Positions 42,543 to 51,476 of a stretch of DNA of 64,000 bases are shown piece after piece. The first letter of the stretch is position 1, and each line of letters starts with the position of its first letter. The stretch comes from Streptomyces eurocidicus (GTDB lineage Bacteria > Actinomycetota > Actinomycetes > Streptomycetales > Streptomycetaceae): the NCBI RefSeq assembly GCF_002891295.1, contig NZ_LGUI01000001.1, forward strand, positions 682,001 through 746,000, written 5' to 3'. Under the pieces are notes generated by a model. That model worked only from the letters and a program-made list of their open reading frames with translations, ran no database searches and was not told the origin of the DNA. The position numbers and the translations under genes are program-made.

Positions 42543-44264
42543 TCAGCGCCTGGGGAGCAGCAGCTCGGTGTTGCGGTCGCCGGCGGCCCCGGCCAGGGAG
42601 CCGTCGGCGCCGGGGGCGTTGAAGGCCAGCTCCCGGTAGAGGGAGGCGAGGCCGCGCTGGGAGAGGTCGCCGAAGTCGGTGCGGTAGGGGGCGGCGGACT
42701 CGATGAGGGTGGTGAAGAGCGAGACCGTGCCGTCGTGGTTGTCGGTGACCTCGATGACGCGCGCCAGCTGCGGATAGTCCACATGGGAGGCGGTGGCGAT
42801 CTCCCAGAAGGTGCCGCGCGGCCGGATGCGGTTGCGGTGGCTGTGGCCGTTGATCCAGGCGAGGACGTTGTTGTGGTTCTGGAGGACGGAGATCAGCTCG
42901 TTGCCGTCGTGCCGGTCCTCGCCGGGGCGGGCGGGGTCGGGGGTGAGGTTGTCCATGCTCCAGCTGGGGTGGTGGCTGAAGACGAGCGCGTACTTGTCCT
43001 CGTAGCGCTTCAGGGTCCGCTCCAGCCAGCGGATCTGGCCGGTGCCCAGGGAGCCCTGGTAGTGGCCGCCGGGGTCGGTCGAGTCGAGGCTGATGCCGAT
43101 CACGCGGTCGGAGATCCGGAAGGAGTAGTAGAGGTTGCCCGAGTCGAGGTTGTCGCGGGTGTAGCCGTGGCCCACGGGGCCGCGGCCCTTGTAGCGCGGT
43201 TCGAGGTGGGCGGCGACGTACTGGCGGGCGGTGAGCGGGGCGCGGCGGGGGTCGGGGGTGACGGTGCGCATCTCCTTGCGGTGCGCGCGCAGCATCTCCC
43301 GGATCCGCTCGCCCTTGGGGTCGACGCCCTTGGCCTCGCCCTCCATCAGCCATTTCGCCTCGGCGGCGGGGATGGTCTGGAGCTTCTTGTTCCCCACGGC
43401 GGCGTCCTGGAGGAAGGTTCCGGCAGCGGGGTAGCAGCCGCCGGAGAGCAGGTCGTGGTTGCCGAAGGTGGAGTACCAGGGGATGTCGAGGCCGGGGCTG
43501 TCGACCCGGCGGGTGGCGGCGGCGAGGTAGCCGTCGATGCGCGGGAAGCCGAGCTGCTTGTCGTCGTCGCGCAGGGCGGTGTCGGGGTGCCAGTAGAGCT
43601 TGAGGCCGCTGTTCTGGACGCCTTCGTAGTGGCGGGGGTCGCCGGTGTTGGGGTTCATCCGGCCGCCGCTGAGGGCGGTGAGGAACCACTCGACCTCGAT
43701 CCGGGCGTTCTCGTCGCCGTTGTCGCCGGTGGTGATGACGAAGCTCAGCGGGGCGCCGGTGGCGGGGCCGCGGCGCAGCTTGTTGACGCGCTCGACGAGG
43801 GAGACGACGCCGGGCAGGGTGAGCGCCTCGTGCGGCCGCCAGGCGCCGGGCTCGCCGGAGCGGAAGAACTCGTAGCGCAGCGGGTGCTGGACGTCGGTCA
43901 GGTGGATGTCGGTGAACTGCACGAAGGAGGCCAGGGCGGTGCGCCGGTCCTGGCGGCCGGACTGGGCGTCGGCCAGTTCGGCGCGGACGAGCCGGGGCCA
44001 GCCGGGGCCGTCGCCGAGCCGCCGGTAGCCGCCGGTGCCCCGGGGGGCGGCGACCGAGGCGAGGGTGGTGCCGGCCGTGAAAGGAGGCGCCGGGGCGCCC
44101 GCGGCGGCCGCGGCGGCGACGTCCTCCGGGCCGGCGGCGCTGGCCGGCCGGTCGGGGCCGAGGGCCAGGCCGATGCCGGTCGCGGTGGTCACGGCACCCG
44201 CCGCGGCGAGGAACGTACGGCGGTCGAGGCCGGAGGCGACGGATCTGTCAGATCTGCGATTCAT
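42543..44264 (-). CDS. Tat-exported metallophosphoesterase (TIGR03767-like)
   Basis: 573 residues. The N terminus is a twin-arginine signal (SGLDRRTFLAAAGAVTTATGIGLAL...ASAAG), so the enzyme folds before export. Calcineurin-type metal motifs are present: FVQFTDIHLTD (DxH), ITTGDNGDE (GD), FGNHD (GNHD), SHHPSWS and NGHSHRN (GHxH). The layout fits the actinobacterial TIGR03767 metallophosphoesterases; the substrate is unknown, perhaps extracellular phosphate esters. ATG at 44262-44264 has GGGGAG five bases upstream. Confidence 0.9.
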   Translation of the reverse strand: MNRRSDRSVASGLDRRTFLAAAGAVTTATGIGLALGPDRPASAAGPEDVAAAAAAGAPAPPFTAGTTLASVAAPRGTGGYRRLGDGPGWPRLVRAELADAQSGRQDRRTALASFVQFTDIHLTDVQHPLRYEFFRSGEPGAWRPHEALTLPGVVSLVERVNKLRRGPATGAPLSFVITTGDNGDENARIEVEWFLTALSGGRMNPNTGDPRHYEGVQNSGLKLYWHPDTALRDDDKQLGFPRIDGYLAAATRRVDSPGLDIPWYSTFGNHDLLSGGCYPAAGTFLQDAAVGNKKLQTIPAAEAKWLMEGEAKGVDPKGERIREMLRAHRKEMRTVTPDPRRAPLTARQYVAAHLEPRYKGRGPVGHGYTRDNLDSGNLYYSFRISDRVIGISLDSTDPGGHYQGSLGTGQIRWLERTLKRYEDKYALVFSHHPSWSMDNLTPDPARPGEDRHDGNELISVLQNHNNVLAWINGHSHRNRIRPRGTFWEIATASHVDYPQLARVIEVTDNHDGTVSLFTTLIESAAPYRTDFGDLSQRGLASLYRELAFNAPGADGSLAGAAGDRNTELLLPRR

Positions 44265-44514
44265 ACGGTCTCCCCGAGTGCGAACGCGAAGGGCGAGCGA
44301 GCGGCTGTGGCGCGGTGCGGTCCGGGCCGGCGGTGGTTCTGTCACTGAGGATCGTTGGCAGGGCGGATGACCTGGGCGTGAACACGGCCGCAACGGCCGC
44401 CGCCGATCACCTCACATCGATCTTGGCGATTGCGAACGGACATATAGCACTCGTCCCCTGGCGGGCTGACGCTCACTCAGCGTTCACTCTCGGGGGGAAG
44501 CCCCGGCCGGTCCT

Positions 44515-44569
44515 GGGGCCACTGGTGTAGTCCGTTTGCTCTACACCCTCTGAGCTGCGGGAATGCCCC
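44515..44569. other. Possible structured non-coding element with tRNA D-arm-like sequence
   Basis: An outer helix GGGGC (44515-44519)/GCCCC (44565-44569) encloses a perfect hairpin GGTGTAG (44524-44530), loop TCCGTTTGCT, CTACACC (44541-44547). On the minus strand the inner part reads AGCTCAGAGGGTGTAGAGC, close to a tRNA D arm with two extra bases, but no anticodon stem or T arm follows. It may be a leader RNA for the phosphoesterase, a binding site, or a tRNA-derived fragment. Confidence 0.3.
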
Positions 44570-44669
44570 TGACCGCTTCACGCCCTTCGGCACGCTTCCT
44601 CCCGAGTGGCGGATGGCGGGTTTACGCCATCCTTACGTTCCCTCTCCGACAACTCTCCCCAAACCCCCG

Positions 44670-44687
44670 TCACTTCCATAAAAGTGA
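44670..44687. promoter_or_regulatory. Inverted repeat upstream of the S8 protease
   Basis: TCACTT (44670-44675), CCATAA, AAGTGA (44682-44687), in the AT-richest part of the gap, 75 bases before the start. A candidate operator. Confidence 0.35.
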
Positions 44688-44761
44688 TCGGTCATCCGGC
44701 TCCGATTTCCGGACGCCCGCAGTTCAGCGGGGCTTTCACGTCAATTCAGCTAGGGATGTCC

Positions 44762-47461
44762 ATGACCCCCGAATCCCCCAACGCGCCGTTCGGCGGCGGC
44801 AGACGCGCCGTGCGAATAGCCGTCGCGGCCGGTCTGGTGGCCGCGCTCACCGCCGCGGGCGCCGCGCCCGTGTTCGCCGACGGGCCCACCCCCGGCCCCG
44901 GCCCGGTCGCGCCGCCCAACTCGGCCGCCGCCAAGCTCGGTTCGCAGGACGCTTCCCTGCTCGCCGAGGCCAAGGCCGACGGCGACAAGACGGTCACGAT
45001 GATGATCGCGACCGCGCCGGGCCGGACCGGCCAGGTGACCGAGAAGCTCGAGGCCGTCAAGGGCGCCTCCATCGGCCAGGCGTACGACAAGCTCGGCTAT
45101 GTCCGGGCCACTGTGCCGACCGCCAAGGCCGACGCCGCGATCGCCGAGGCGCAGAAGCTCGACTCCGTGCACGGCATCGACCTCAAGCAGGAGATACGGC
45201 TGCCGGACCCGACGCCCCGGGCCGACTCCGTCCCCGGCGCGCGGGGCGCGAAGGCGGGCGCCTACCCCGCCCCGGGCAAGGACACCCCGGCGAAGAACCC
45301 CTACCAGCCGGCCTTCGAGACCGGCGCCGTCGGCTTCGTCCAGGACCACCCCAAGGCCGACGGCCGCGGTGTGACCATCGGCATCCTCGACTCCGGCATC
45401 GACCTGGGGCACCCGGCGCTGCAGAAGACCACCACCGGCGAGCGCAAGATCGTCGACTGGGTCACCGCGACCGACCCGCTGGCGGACTCGGACGGCACCT
45501 GGCTGCCGATGACCACCGACGCGGCCGGCCCGTCCTTCTCCTTCAACGGCCGCACCTACACCGCGCCGGCCGGCTCGTACCAGGTCTCCCTCTTCCGCGA
45601 GAGCGAGACCGCCGGCGGCGACATGAAGGGCGACCTCAACCGCGACGGCGACACCACGGACTCCTGGGCCGTCCTCTACGACAAGGCCAAGGGCACCGTC
45701 CGCGTCGACCTGGACGACGACGGGAACTTCGGGAACGACGAGGAGCTGAAGCCCTACAAGGACGGCTTCCAGGTCGCCTACTTCGGCAAGGACAACCCGG
45801 ACACCCCGATCGCCGAGCGCATCCCCTTCGTCGTGCAGATCCGCAAGGACGTGCCGATGGACCCGAAGGGCGGCGACTGGGTCGGCAAGAAGGCCGACTT
45901 CGTCAGCATCGGCGTCATCGAGTCCGAGCACGGCACGCACGTCGCCGGCATCACCGCCGCCAACGGCCTGTTCGGCGGGAAGATGAACGGCGCGGCGCCC
46001 GGCGCCAAGCTCGTCTCCTCGCGCGCCTGCACCTGGAGCGGCGGCTGCACCAACGTCGCGCTCACCGAGGGCATGATCGACCTCGTCGTCAACCGCGGCG
46101 TCGACATCGTCAACATGTCGATCGGCGGCCTGCCGGCCCTCAACGACGGCAACAACGCCCGCTCCGAGCTCTACACCCGCCTGATCGACACCTACGGCGT
46201 CCAGCTGGTGATATCCGCCGGCAACAGCGGCCCCGGCGTCAACACCATCGGCGACCCCGCCCTGGCCGACAAGGTCGTCAGCGTGGGCGCGTCGATCTCC
46301 AAGGAGACCTGGGCCGCGAACTACGGCTCCGAGGTGAGCACGAAGTACGCGATGATGCCCTTCTCCTCGCGCGGGCCGCGCGAGGACGGCGGCTTCACGC
46401 CGACGCTCACCGCCCCCGGCGCCTCGATCAACACCACGCCGACGTGGGAGCCCGGTGCCCCCGTCAAGGAGTCCGGCTACGACCTGCCGCCCGGCTACGG
46501 CATGCTCCAGGGCACCTCGATGGCCTCCCCGCAGGCCACCGGCGCCTCCGCGCTGCTGGTCTCCGCCGCCAAGCAGCAGCGGATGAAGCTCACCCCGGCC
46601 GATCTGCGCACGGCGCTGACCAGCACCGCCAAGCAGATCAAGGGCGCACAGGCGTACGAGCAGGGCGCCGGCCTGATCAACATCGAGGACGCCTGGGACG
46701 CGCTGCGCGACCGCGCGACCGCCCATGAGTACGCCGTCGAGGCGCCCGTCTCGACCATGCTCTCGGGCCGCCTCAAGAAGCCGGGCTTCGGCACCGGCCT
46801 CTACGACCGCGAGGGCGGCCTGAAGGCCGGCGAGACCCGGACGTACGACGTCACGATCACCCGTACCTCCGGCCCGGACAAGGCCGTGTGGCACGAGCTG
46901 AAGTGGAAGAACAACGACGGCACCTTCAAGCTGGCCGGCGACGACGAGGTGAAGCTGCCGCTGAACAAGCCCGTGACCGTCAAGGTCAAGGCCAAGGCGA
47001 AGACGGGCGGCCTGCACAGCGCGGTCCTCACCGTCGACGACGACCGCACCGAGGGCATCGACAAGCAGATCCTCACGACCGTGGTGGTCGCCGAGCCGCT
47101 GACCGGCCCGGCGTACACGGTGGAGAAGTCCGCCAAGGCCACCCGCAACGCGACGACCTCGTACTTCGTGACCGTCCCCAAGGGCGCGAAGTCCCTGGAG
47201 GTCTCGATGGGCGGCCTCACCGAGGGCAGCCAGACCCGCTTCATCGCCATCAGCCCCTACGGCGTCCCGGCCGACCCGACCTCCACGGTCAACTGCTACC
47301 CGAACTACCCGAACCCGGCGAACACGTGCCGCCCCGACCTGCGCACGTACAAGAACCCGCTGCCGGGCGTCTGGGAGATCGAGGTGGAGTCGCGGCGCAC
47401 CTCGCCGCTGCTGGAGAACCCGTACACCCTGAAGGTCAAGGCGGACGGCGTCACCGGCTGA
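44762..47461 (+). CDS. Secreted S8-family (subtilisin-like) serine protease
   Basis: 899 residues. A Sec signal (RRAVRIAVAAGLVAALTAAGAAPVFA) ends near residue 40; an inhibitor-like propeptide follows (KTVTMMIATAPG...LGYVRATVPTAKADAAIAEAQ). Catalytic Asp210 (ILDSGID), His390 (EHGTHVAG) and Ser586 (GTSMASP) are intact, with the oxyanion Asn in SAGNSGPG. The ~180-residue insertion between Asp and His carries a calcium-like DLNRDGDTTD loop, as in tripeptidyl-peptidase II-type relatives. The last ~250 residues are beta-sandwich-like. ATG at 44762 is preferred (AGGG six bases upstream) over the ATG at 44756. Confidence 0.93.
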   Translation: MTPESPNAPFGGGRRAVRIAVAAGLVAALTAAGAAPVFADGPTPGPGPVAPPNSAAAKLGSQDASLLAEAKADGDKTVTMMIATAPGRTGQVTEKLEAVKGASIGQAYDKLGYVRATVPTAKADAAIAEAQKLDSVHGIDLKQEIRLPDPTPRADSVPGARGAKAGAYPAPGKDTPAKNPYQPAFETGAVGFVQDHPKADGRGVTIGILDSGIDLGHPALQKTTTGERKIVDWVTATDPLADSDGTWLPMTTDAAGPSFSFNGRTYTAPAGSYQVSLFRESETAGGDMKGDLNRDGDTTDSWAVLYDKAKGTVRVDLDDDGNFGNDEELKPYKDGFQVAYFGKDNPDTPIAERIPFVVQIRKDVPMDPKGGDWVGKKADFVSIGVIESEHGTHVAGITAANGLFGGKMNGAAPGAKLVSSRACTWSGGCTNVALTEGMIDLVVNRGVDIVNMSIGGLPALNDGNNARSELYTRLIDTYGVQLVISAGNSGPGVNTIGDPALADKVVSVGASISKETWAANYGSEVSTKYAMMPFSSRGPREDGGFTPTLTAPGASINTTPTWEPGAPVKESGYDLPPGYGMLQGTSMASPQATGASALLVSAAKQQRMKLTPADLRTALTSTAKQIKGAQAYEQGAGLINIEDAWDALRDRATAHEYAVEAPVSTMLSGRLKKPGFGTGLYDREGGLKAGETRTYDVTITRTSGPDKAVWHELKWKNNDGTFKLAGDDEVKLPLNKPVTVKVKAKAKTGGLHSAVLTVDDDRTEGIDKQILTTVVVAEPLTGPAYTVEKSAKATRNATTSYFVTVPKGAKSLEVSMGGLTEGSQTRFIAISPYGVPADPTSTVNCYPNYPNPANTCRPDLRTYKNPLPGVWEIEVESRRTSPLLENPYTLKVKADGVTG

Positions 47462-47499
47462 CTCACCGGTTGACCCCTCTGCCGTCCGGCTGAGGGCGG

Positions 47500-47536
47500 A
47501 GCGGGGCGGGCACACGGTATGGGCGCCCGCCCCGCT
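47500..47536 (+). terminator. S8 protease terminator
   Basis: AGCGGGGCGGGC (47500-47511) pairs with GCCCGCCCCGCT (47525-47536) and is followed by TTCC. Confidence 0.75.
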
Positions 47537-47634
47537 TTCCGTTCGACTGCCGCACTGTCGGCGGGAATCCCGCCGGGTGCGGCAGACTGGCGTGAAGCGT
47601 GGCCACCGGTGGATACCGAAGGAGACCCAGCTTC

Positions 47635-47997
47635 GTGAGCGCACAGCCCGTACACCGTCACGATCCCGACGAGCCGCTGTTCCCCATGCCCCCGCTGACG
47701 GAGGCGGCGCTGCGCGTGGCCGTCACCACCCTCGACCTGTCCTCCGCCGTACGTTTCGAGCAGGAATTCCACGCGGCCTGGCAGGAAGCCGTACAGACGG
47801 ACAGCACCGTGCCCATGCACACCTTCCTGCACCGGTGGGGAGTGTTCGTGGCATTGCGCCGCCACCCGGCCCGCGCCGCCAGGCTCTCCGAGCTGGAGAG
47901 CGCCGTGGCACGGGCGACCGACCGCGAAGCGGCCAGGGCCCTGTCCTCGGAGATCGCCACCCTGCTGGACGAAGCCGCGCGCGAGGTCACCGGATGA
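47635..47997 (+). CDS. DUF6247-like small protein, probable antitoxin
   Basis: 120 residues, mostly helical (LTEAALRVAVTTLDLSSAVRFEQEFHAAWQEA...), resembling the DUF6247 family that commonly precedes RelE-like genes in Streptomyces. The GTG at 47635 has AAGGAG ten bases upstream. Its stop overlaps the next ATG (ATGA), so the two are translated together. Antitoxin function is inferred from pairing only. Confidence 0.75.
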   Translation: MSAQPVHRHDPDEPLFPMPPLTEAALRVAVTTLDLSSAVRFEQEFHAAWQEAVQTDSTVPMHTFLHRWGVFVALRRHPARAARLSELESAVARATDREAARALSSEIATLLDEAAREVTG

Positions 47998-48269
47998 CCG
48001 ACTGGACGTGGGAGTACCTGCCCGACGCCGAGCAGGTGGTCGGCGGTCTCGACCCCGAGGTGAAACAGGACGTCGAACGCCTGGCGAGCAGGCTGGCCGA
48101 TGCCGCCTCGGTGAAACACCTCGGCGACCCTCGCATCGAGGAGTCGGGGGTCTCACGCCTGCTGGATCACGCGGAGGGCCGCCTCATCGTCTGGTACCAG
48201 GAGCACCGCCGCCTGTCCCTGATCTTCGTCGTCCGGGTGCAGCACTGGCCCGCCGATCCCCGGCCGTGA
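47994..48269 (+). CDS. RelE/ParE-superfamily toxin-like protein
   Basis: 91 residues with the RelE-type fold pattern: helix-rich start (EQVVGGLDPEVKQDVERLASRLADAA), then strands LDHAEGRLIVWYQEHRRLSLIFVVRVQHW. RelE toxins cut mRNA on the ribosome; the fold match is moderate and the catalytic residues cannot be confirmed by eye. ATGA overlap with the preceding gene supports a toxin-antitoxin pair. Confidence 0.75.
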   Translation: MTDWTWEYLPDAEQVVGGLDPEVKQDVERLASRLADAASVKHLGDPRIEESGVSRLLDHAEGRLIVWYQEHRRLSLIFVVRVQHWPADPRP

Positions 48270-48375
48270 TCCCGGCCGCCCCCGTCCCGACCCCCGGACA
48301 ATCGATTGGACTTTTGGTGCGGGTAGCACCACATGATGGAACTGCGCGGCCGGGGTGACCCGTCCCCGGCAGTGA

Positions 48376-49437
<1,062 letters not shown>

Positions 49438-49449
49438 CCCCGGGCGTCA

Positions 49450-49492
49450 CGCGAGTGGGCCGGGCACCCCGAGGGTGCCCGGCCCACTCGCG
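49450..49492. terminator. Bidirectional terminator between asd and the DUF1203 gene
   Basis: A perfect 20-base stem (49450-49469 with 49473-49492) and a 3-base loop, between convergent genes. Confidence 0.88.
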
Positions 49493-49502
49493 TCCTGCCG
49501 CC

Positions 49503-50090
49503 CTACCGGCCCGCCGGCCTGCGCACCTCGTAGTGGAAGCAGCCGTACTCCACGGCCCGCACATGGACGAGCGCGACACCGGGGTCCGCGAACGCCTCGC
49601 CGAGGGCCCGGCCCACCGCCTCGTCCGCCGCCTCCGGGAGCTCCAGGAGACGGCCGTCGCAGATGCGGCCCGCCGCGTCGTAGTACCGCAGGTTCCGCAG
49701 CGCGCCCGGCCGCGCGAAGGGGTAGCCCGTGCCCTCCGCCGGGCCCTCGCACTCCTCGCCGTGGACGAAGACGGGCCCCAGCTCCTCATAGGCCCCGGGC
49801 CGGGCCCCCGTCGCGGCCGCCCAGCGGCGCAGCGGGGCGTACGAGACCAGGGCGATCCGCTCGCCCGCCCGGCTCGGCCGCAGACAGCAGCGGAGCGGGG
49901 CGTCGCCCTCCGGGTCGGTGTACGGCTCGGCGGGGCGGCCGGCGTCGTCGCGGCGGCGGAGCTGCTCCAGCACGGCCGGGGCGATGGGCAGGACGGCGTA
50001 CCGGGCGGCCGGAATCCGCCCGTCCGCGCCCCGTGCCGACGCCGCCCGCGCCGTGTCCCGTCCCGCCGTGTCCCTCGCGTGTGTGGTCAT
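49503..50090 (-). CDS. DUF1203-family protein
   Basis: 195 residues from the ATG at 50088-50090; in-frame starts at 50144 would add 18 residues. The conserved block is YAVLPIAPAVLEQLRRRDDAGRPAEPYTDPEGDAPLRCCLRPSRAGERIALVSYAPLRR, typical of DUF1203 proteins, whose function is unknown. It diverges from the TerD-family gene, with about 80 bases between starts. Confidence 0.8.
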   Translation of the reverse strand: MTTHARDTAGRDTARAASARGADGRIPAARYAVLPIAPAVLEQLRRRDDAGRPAEPYTDPEGDAPLRCCLRPSRAGERIALVSYAPLRRWAAATGARPGAYEELGPVFVHGEECEGPAEGTGYPFARPGALRNLRYYDAAGRICDGRLLELPEAADEAVGRALGEAFADPGVALVHVRAVEYGCFHYEVRRPAGR

Positions 50091-50171
50091 GTGCGGCAGC
50101 CTGTCCGGATCCGCTGTTTTCTGCTGGCGGAATCCGGTCATCATGCTCTATTTCGATGGCAGAGTTCGATC

Positions 50172-51395
50172 ATGACCCGGATAGCAAAGGGCGGCAATCT
50201 GCCCGTACCCGTCGAACTCCTGCACATCGCCGTCAGCTGGCGCGCCGATGCCGGAGCGCCCGACGTGGATCTCTCCGCACTGCTCCTCGGCCCGACCGGC
50301 AAGGTCCGCGGCGACGCCGACCTCGTCTTCTACAATCAGCCCGCGCACCCGTCCGGCGCGGTGCGCCACCTGGGCAAGTCCGACGGCGCGGCCGGCGCCC
50401 GGGCCGACTGGCTGACCCTGGACCCGGCCCTGGTGGAGCCCGGCGTCGAGCGGATCGTGGTGTCGGCCTCGGCGGACGGCGGCACCTTCGGGCGGGTGCC
50501 CGACCTGGACATCCGCGTGGCGACCGCCACCGGCACCGCCGTCGCGTACTTCCCGATCGGCGACGCGACGACCGAGACGGCCTTCGTCTTCGGCGAGTTC
50601 TACCGGCGCGCGGGCGGCTGGAAGTTCCGGGCGGTCGGACAGGGCTACGCCGCCGGGCTGGCCGGGCTCGCGACGGACTTCGGCATCGTCGTGGACGGGG
50701 CCCCGCAGGACGCCGCGCCACAGCCGCCCGGCATACCTCCCGTACCCGCCCCTCCCATGCCCGCCCCGCCTATGCCCGCAGGGCCGCCCGGCGCCGCGTC
50801 GCAGCACCACCCGACCTTCGCACCGCCCGCCGGCGCGGCCCCGGGCTTCCCGGCCTTCGCTCCCGTGGTGCGCCACGGCCGTGGCAACGAGACCCTGACC
50901 CTCGACCGGACGCTGCCGCCGGGCCCGGTCCTCCTCCAGGTGGAGACGCGCGACAACATCTCCGTCGGCGTCTCGGACTGCGACGCCTACGGACGCACCG
51001 ACAACTCACTGCTCTTCTACTACGGCGACGCGCCCCTCTGCGGCCGCACCATCGCCCAGGTCCCCGAGGACCGCCCGCTGACGCTGCGGATCGAGGCCGA
51101 GCGGGCCTGGACCCTCGCTGTGCTCCCCGTCGACGCCGCCCGGGAGCTGACCACGGCCCCCGTGCAGGGCCGCGGCCCGGACGTCCTGATCCACCGCGGC
51201 GGCCAGGGCGTCGGCTCCTTCGCCCACCGCGGCGAGAGCAACTTCTCGGTCGAACACGTCCCCCACGACCCCGATGCCTGGGGGGATCTGCTCGTCAACG
51301 AGATCGGCCGGGTCGACGTCGGCGCCCCGCTGTCCGGCCCGGGGCTGCTGAAGATCGAGGCGGACGGCTCCTGGACGTGCTCGCTCCGCCGCTGA
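50172..51395 (+). CDS. TerD-family stress protein with C-terminal extension
   Basis: 407 residues. Residues 1-177 form a TerD domain (MTRIAKGGNLPVPVELLHIAVSW..., VDLSALLLG, DADLVFYNQPAHPSGAVRHLG, AYFPIGDATTETAFVFGEFYRRAGGWKFRAVGQGY). A Pro/Ala/Met repeat linker (PPVPAPPMPAPPMPAGPP) leads to a ~165-residue beta-rich domain containing VVRHGRGNETLTLDRTLPPGPVLLQVE, likely a TerD-associated C-terminal domain. TerD proteins bind calcium and link to tellurite, stress and development. Stand-alone, with no terABC neighbours. ATG at 50172 has a weak ribosome binding site. Confidence 0.82.
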   Translation: MTRIAKGGNLPVPVELLHIAVSWRADAGAPDVDLSALLLGPTGKVRGDADLVFYNQPAHPSGAVRHLGKSDGAAGARADWLTLDPALVEPGVERIVVSASADGGTFGRVPDLDIRVATATGTAVAYFPIGDATTETAFVFGEFYRRAGGWKFRAVGQGYAAGLAGLATDFGIVVDGAPQDAAPQPPGIPPVPAPPMPAPPMPAGPPGAASQHHPTFAPPAGAAPGFPAFAPVVRHGRGNETLTLDRTLPPGPVLLQVETRDNISVGVSDCDAYGRTDNSLLFYYGDAPLCGRTIAQVPEDRPLTLRIEAERAWTLAVLPVDAARELTTAPVQGRGPDVLIHRGGQGVGSFAHRGESNFSVEHVPHDPDAWGDLLVNEIGRVDVGAPLSGPGLLKIEADGSWTCSLRR

Positions 51396-51476
51396 TCCCC
51401 CTCCCCCGCTGATCCACACCCGTCCGGCCGCCGTGGAAGGATGGCCGGAAAGTCACGATGTCAAGGAGATGCCCAG

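Larger units (their letters stand above)
44265..44761. other. Long divergent gap with structured and operator-like elements
   Basis: 497 bases between two exported-enzyme genes. It contains a TATAGC box near 44450, short direct repeats in CTCACTCAGCGTTCACTC (44472-44489), a structured element (44515-44569, listed separately), repeated TTACG (around 44619 and 44633) and the inverted repeat TCACTT-CCATAA-AAGTGA (44670-44687). No gene is credible. Confidence 0.5.

Noticed and set aside
44750-47644. A 964-residue open frame antisense to the S8 protease
   Set aside because: Typical high-GC antisense artefact: biased composition, no family features, no ribosome binding site.
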